Below, one piece after another: positions 59,301 through 64,000 of a stretch of 64,000 nucleotides of DNA. The DNA comes from Sanguinoderma infundibulare. Taxonomy: Eukaryota; Basidiomycota; Agaricomycetes; Polyporales; Polyporaceae. The notes below the pieces were generated by a model. That model saw only the letters and a program-made list of their open reading frames with translations. It was not told the DNA's origin and did no database searches. Within the stretch, counting starts at the first letter, position 1. Every line of letters starts with the position of its first letter. A program made the position numbers and the translations under genes. Location: assembly GCA_032821775.1 (NCBI GenBank), contig JAVLRN010000009.1, positions 1,736,001 through 1,800,000 on the forward strand, read 5' to 3'.

Positions 59301-60308
59301 CGGACTTCCGCTTACTAAGTCATTGTTCGGACAGGCACTACATCTCCACCCCTTCGACAAGGCTATCCTGTATAACATTGCCATGATTCAGCAGAAGGCC
59401 GCCGAGCTGCTCATATCGGTACCGCCTGCCAAGCGATCGCTCAAGGATCTGCAGAATGCGATCGAGCAAGCTGGGCATGCGCAGAAATTGTTCGCCTCTC
59501 TCGCCGCGGACAAGTCTCCACAAGTGCCCTACAGCCGAGACATCGCGGACCAGCGTCGGAAGTACGGTGAGAGCATGCTGCGCCGGTGCGAAGAACACCT
59601 CGCGACACAGAAGCAGTGGGAGGCGGATGCGCAGGCCAAGATCGAGGCCGCGCGGCAGAGACGGCAGGAAGAGAAGGAGCGGGTCGACGCGGCAGAGGTG
59701 TGTATTTCCGCCTTTGCTTTCCCACTGAAGCGAGCTAATCTTGTGCTGCCGATCGATAGCGTGCACGCCAAGAGGAGCACCGCAAGCAGGCTGAGAAGCT
59801 TGCGGAGGAGCGACGGATTGCGAGGGAGCAGGCGCAGGAGTGGACGCGGGAGGTGAAGCGGCTGGAGAGCGACGAGGAGAAGGAGAAGGCTGCGAAGAAG
59901 GCGAAGCGCGGAAAACGGTCGGAGCACGTCAGTGGGGACGAGGGCGTCGAAGGCGAGCCCAAGCAGAAGAAGAGGCGGGGCAAGCTCAAGAAGTCGACGG
60001 ATTCGGGTGCCGAGAACGAAGACGAAGCGTTGTTTAGTGGTGGTGAGGAAGAGGATCAGAAGCCGCGGAAGGTTTGTCTGCTCTGTTGGTTTGGGACAGT
60101 AGTCTGCAGTCGGAGCTGACTGTTGCTGTTGTAGCGCAACAAGAAGCGGGCTGTGAGGGACGATGATGATGACGAGCCGGCCGTGACTGCGCCTCGTAAA
60201 AAGCAATAGTAAGTCTTTTTGGTCACCGGCTGTGGTGCTATCGCTGACCCGCTCGCCTGCAGTAAAAGCAAAGAGACCATATCGGACTCCGACGAGGAGA
60301 TGTCATGA
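56362..60308 (+). CDS. CTR9: CTR9, tetratricopeptide subunit of the PAF1 complex
   Basis: Thirteen exons: 56362-56593, 56643-56756, 56807-56938, 56992-57266, 57320-57526, 57581-57779, 57829-58446, 58499-59079, 59139-59276, 59335-59697, 59760-60071, 60135-60208, 60263-60308; 1096 aa. Repeated TPRs run through most of the protein (for example KPTNVVALLGKAKIAYARRQ, LNPTCLPDPRIGIGLCLWAL, NNLGALRHLEGHFDEARTMY, SVYSNMGHCYYARDEYDKAI). After residue about 830 comes a long charged helix (RRQEEKERVDAAE, REEHRKQAEKLAEERR) and an acidic/Lys-rich tail (ETISDSDEEMS at the end). This is the CTR9 layout. The PAF1 complex travels with RNA polymerase II and promotes H2B ubiquitination and H3K4/K36 methylation. 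Intron 5 (57527-57580) has a GC donor. The 3' end lies 108 nt from the converging zf-HIT gene. Confidence 0.94.
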
Positions 60309-60416
60309 GTTTTGTCGACTATGCTGTGTAGATATCTGTTTTGTGCGTGCTTTGTGTACTTATCCCATCCTAGTACATCTGTAATACATATCCACGTTGC
60401 AACCAACGACAGCCAA

Positions 60417-61300
60417 TCAGTCGCCCCAATCCAGGCCCAACATGTCTTGTTTTTCTCCTCGCACAGCGCTCTCCACTGCTTCTGCAAGTTCTCGCAGCGC
60501 TTTTCGGTCCTCTTCCGAGGCTGCTCCAAGGGATGCGAGGGCGTGAGTTCTTGATCTTCCGACGCCAAGGGCTTCCTGTATTGCTAGTTCGCGGTCTTCG
60601 CCCCGCAAGTTGTCAACCGAGACCAAAGTTTCTCGTAGCCGAGGGTTTGAGCCGAGTATTCGACGGATCGCCGGGGATGTGGCTGATGAGAAGAACTTAA
60701 AGTTGGCACGAGTAGGGAGGAGGGTATCGACTAACCTATGGCCTCATACTGACGGAGGTGGATAGGTTTCGGGTCGTCGCGTTTGAGCGGGTCTGGATAC
60801 GCCGACTCCTCAGGGACATATGGCCATTTTAGCGATGCCAGCGATCTCAATGGAGGTCCAGATTCCTCCATCGATGTTGGGACGTCTGCATTGAACGTCG
60901 ACGAATCGGCCGCTGGTTCTGTGGTGGCGAGATTGAACGTCAGATTTGTCATGGCTGGAATAGCGGGCTTCCGCCTCGGCAGAACATTCATACCAGACGT
61001 ACCAGACCCTTCGTGCCGCAATATCGTAGATGTGCCGCTTGACGCTACCGGTTGTTGTAGGTCTGCACACCGTTCTGGATAAATTTTCTGTGAGAGCCGG
61101 GACAGGGATAACACTCAACTGCACGCACGCTGGTGATGTTTGTAGCAGGGAACGGAGCAGCTGGTCAAACCGTTTGTCAGCACCCCCAAAACAAAGATAA
61201 AACTCGTCCTCATCTACTAGACCACGGAGCATTTGGCGCAAGTATATTTGGACTCGGCAGTCTCGCACACCTGGCAGGGTGCACGTTTGGGTGGAGCCAT
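60417..61300 (-). CDS. zf-HIT protein (ZNHIT3/Hit1-like)
   Basis: Four exons: 61218-61300, 61120-61160, 60736-61074, 60417-60682; 242 aa. The N-terminal zf-HIT finger spans exons 1-3: C9-x2-C12 in APCQVCE, C21-x2-C24 in YTCAKCS, C29 and C33 in VYCSVPCYK, then HHQRAC. The rest is helical, with LRSLASLKWPYVPEESAYPD, HLRQYEAIG, SPAIRRILGSNPRLRETL and a conserved DNLRGEDRELAIQEALG near the end. This resembles ZNHIT3/Hit1, which with NUFIP/Rsa1 helps assemble box C/D snoRNPs; assignment beyond zf-HIT is inference. The intron between exons 2 and 3 (61075-61119, donor GTTGAG) is chosen because it restores the conserved frame. A nearer acceptor does not. Confidence 0.8.
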
Positions 61301-62725
61301 CTGCGCATAAAACCAGTACCCTCGTTGATCAATAACCCACAGGCTTCATGGCGCAGCTTGTACCGAGCACCACGTACCCACGGGATGCTAGGTGGGTGTG
61401 AGGATTTGACTGTCCGTATGCTTCTCTTCGAGTTGGTGGCCGGCGGAGAAGCAGCAACCGGACTGCTATTTCGGGACTCCGGTGCGTTTGTTCGATGTTC
61501 CCACGCTTCTACTTTCCAACCTTGACCGCCGCGGCTACGTTCCTTTTTCCTTTGGTTTGCTGGCACCTCTTTCCTAACGGTTGGATTGCACTTTTACGGA
61601 AGTGGATAGATCGCGACATGACCTCCAGGGCTTTTCAGGGGATCATATCGGATTTCGCGTGTACTGAAGCTGTTTTGCCACTGCGGCGCTGCACAGCTCC
61701 ACGGAGGTTATCCAAGAAGAGTCACTTGACGTCACCAGTCGACGACCGTGTTCCCAGAAAGTCTGCGCTGTAACCTCTAGCCTGGGAATGTTCATGCATG
61801 AACCCCATCGCCAGGGTTTCCGGTGAGTTCATTTTCACCCGTTCATCGTGGTTGATATTCAGCCCACCGCATTTGCGCTCTCATGGACAGCACAGCGGTA
61901 GCCAGTACGTGTCAAGACATTCCTTGATTGCTTACGCATGATCTGATTTCCAATCTACTTTGACCAGCCTTCCGCAGCACAAGGTATATGCCCACTCGAG
62001 CACTCGTAATGCATAATCATATGTCAAAGGCTCCATTTCAAAGACCAAGTACACAAGCCACTTTTGAAGTTTCAACGCTGTCGATGTTAAACGAGTGCTT
62101 GTGCCCGTGAAGTGGCCGTAATTGGTGCCTTGAGCCCGCTCTCCCAGTGGTACTTCTCCAGGTGTGGAACCGTGCTCCACTTCCCCAATTAGTTGATGCG
62201 TTCCTGCTCTCGTAGCCGTCGGGCCCGGGTGAGCGGCTTCCGGTACAACGCATCGAGCGTACGTGCGACACTTTTCTATCAAAATCCAGGCAGTTGGATG
62301 TCCATGACCAAAGTCATTGGTTGACCGGGAGCGTCTGCCTTCGAGTCGCTTCCGTTGTGTGAGCCTATCCCGCGCCTCTGTGTACAGAACGTGGTGATGT
62401 ACACGCAAAATTATATTTGTGTCCGAGTGTGTTGCTGAACGTCCAGAAATTTTACAGTTGTCCTACACGATCATCACCACTCTTTCCCTTGGACTTCGTC
62501 GGAGCGCGGTTCACGGTCTCCCGACGTCCTCAGGACCCCCAGCGGACTTGTGCACCGCTGGAAACATGTAATCGCACACAATGGAGCGCGGGTGAGGACC
62601 AGAAAAAATGAACCGGTGGCCAAGCTATAAAGGCTCCTCGGACAATTTCCAGAGTCTGCAGCACTCGCTTCCGAGTCTCCTTGCAGTTGCATCCTCGCCA
62701 AGCTCAATCCACCGCACTCGCAACC
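61301..62725. other. Intergenic, divergent (1.4 kb)
   Basis: Promoters of the zf-HIT gene (minus) and the peroxidase gene (plus). The peroxidase side has a TATA box, annotated separately. I found no perfect metal-response element (TGCRCNC) by eye in the proximal part. No gene is recognised. Confidence 0.5.
62626..62632 (+). promoter_or_regulatory. TATA box of the peroxidase gene
   Basis: TATAAAG, 100 nt before the ATG at 62726. Position and sequence match the strong TATA boxes usual in lignin-modifying peroxidase promoters. Confidence 0.65.

Positions 62726-64000
<1,275 letters not shown>

Overview
The window is nuclear DNA of a filamentous basidiomycete, most likely a white-rot Agaricomycete (a polypore-like fungus). 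The grounds are dense short introns (mostly 45-70 nt, GTRNGT donors, CTAAC/CTRAC-like branch sites, YAG acceptors), and a secreted class II haem peroxidase with a complete manganese site at the right edge. The other gene families are typical of fungi: WOPR regulator, HET-C2-type glycolipid transfer protein, fungal bZIP, SAGA and PAF1 subunits. I found no rRNA, tRNA, CRISPR array, intact transposon or plasmid/viral gene.

Layout. 1-1.4 kb: partial low-complexity nuclear-type protein (minus). 3.5-5.1 kb: SEC14-like CRAL-TRIO protein with a C-terminal membrane anchor (plus). 7.4-8.9 kb: PPG1-type Ser/Thr phosphatase (minus). 11.3-12.2 kb: small C2H2 zinc-finger protein (plus). 16.1-17.4 kb: splicing factor CWC24 (minus). 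20.8-21.9 kb: CYS3/MetR/Zip1-like bZIP (minus). 23.4-25.6 kb: ManC-type mannose-1-phosphate guanylyltransferase with an N-terminal coiled-coil extension (minus). 25.6-32.4 kb: gene-poor. 32.4-33.4 kb: WOPR (Gti1/Pac2) regulator (minus). 33.4-38.4 kb: gene-poor. 38.5-40.3 kb: divergent pair, glycolipid transfer protein (minus) and free methionine-R-sulfoxide reductase (plus), around a cluster of GATA sites. 41.0-46.2 kb: cysteinyl-tRNA synthetase (minus) with a 1.7-kb intron. 47.9-48.6 kb: single-pass membrane protein (minus). 49.3-49.9 kb: CoA-binding protein (minus). 50.7-52.8 kb: Mcy1-type cysteine synthase (plus). 53.2-55.8 kb: ADA2 (minus). 56.4-60.3 kb: CTR9 (plus). 60.4-61.3 kb: zf-HIT protein (minus). 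62.7-64.0 kb: short manganese peroxidase, cut by the window edge (plus).

Most genes are housekeeping and independently acting. Two loose themes stand out. One is sulfur amino-acid metabolism: a CYS3-like bZIP, cysteinyl-tRNA synthetase, cysteine synthase and methionine-sulfoxide reductase lie within 32 kb. The other is transcription and RNA processing: ADA2 and CTR9 are divergent neighbours, followed by the zf-HIT snoRNP-assembly candidate. Exon boundaries were assembled by hand from reading frame, splice-site consensus and remembered family motifs. They are internally phase-consistent but not checked against transcripts or databases.
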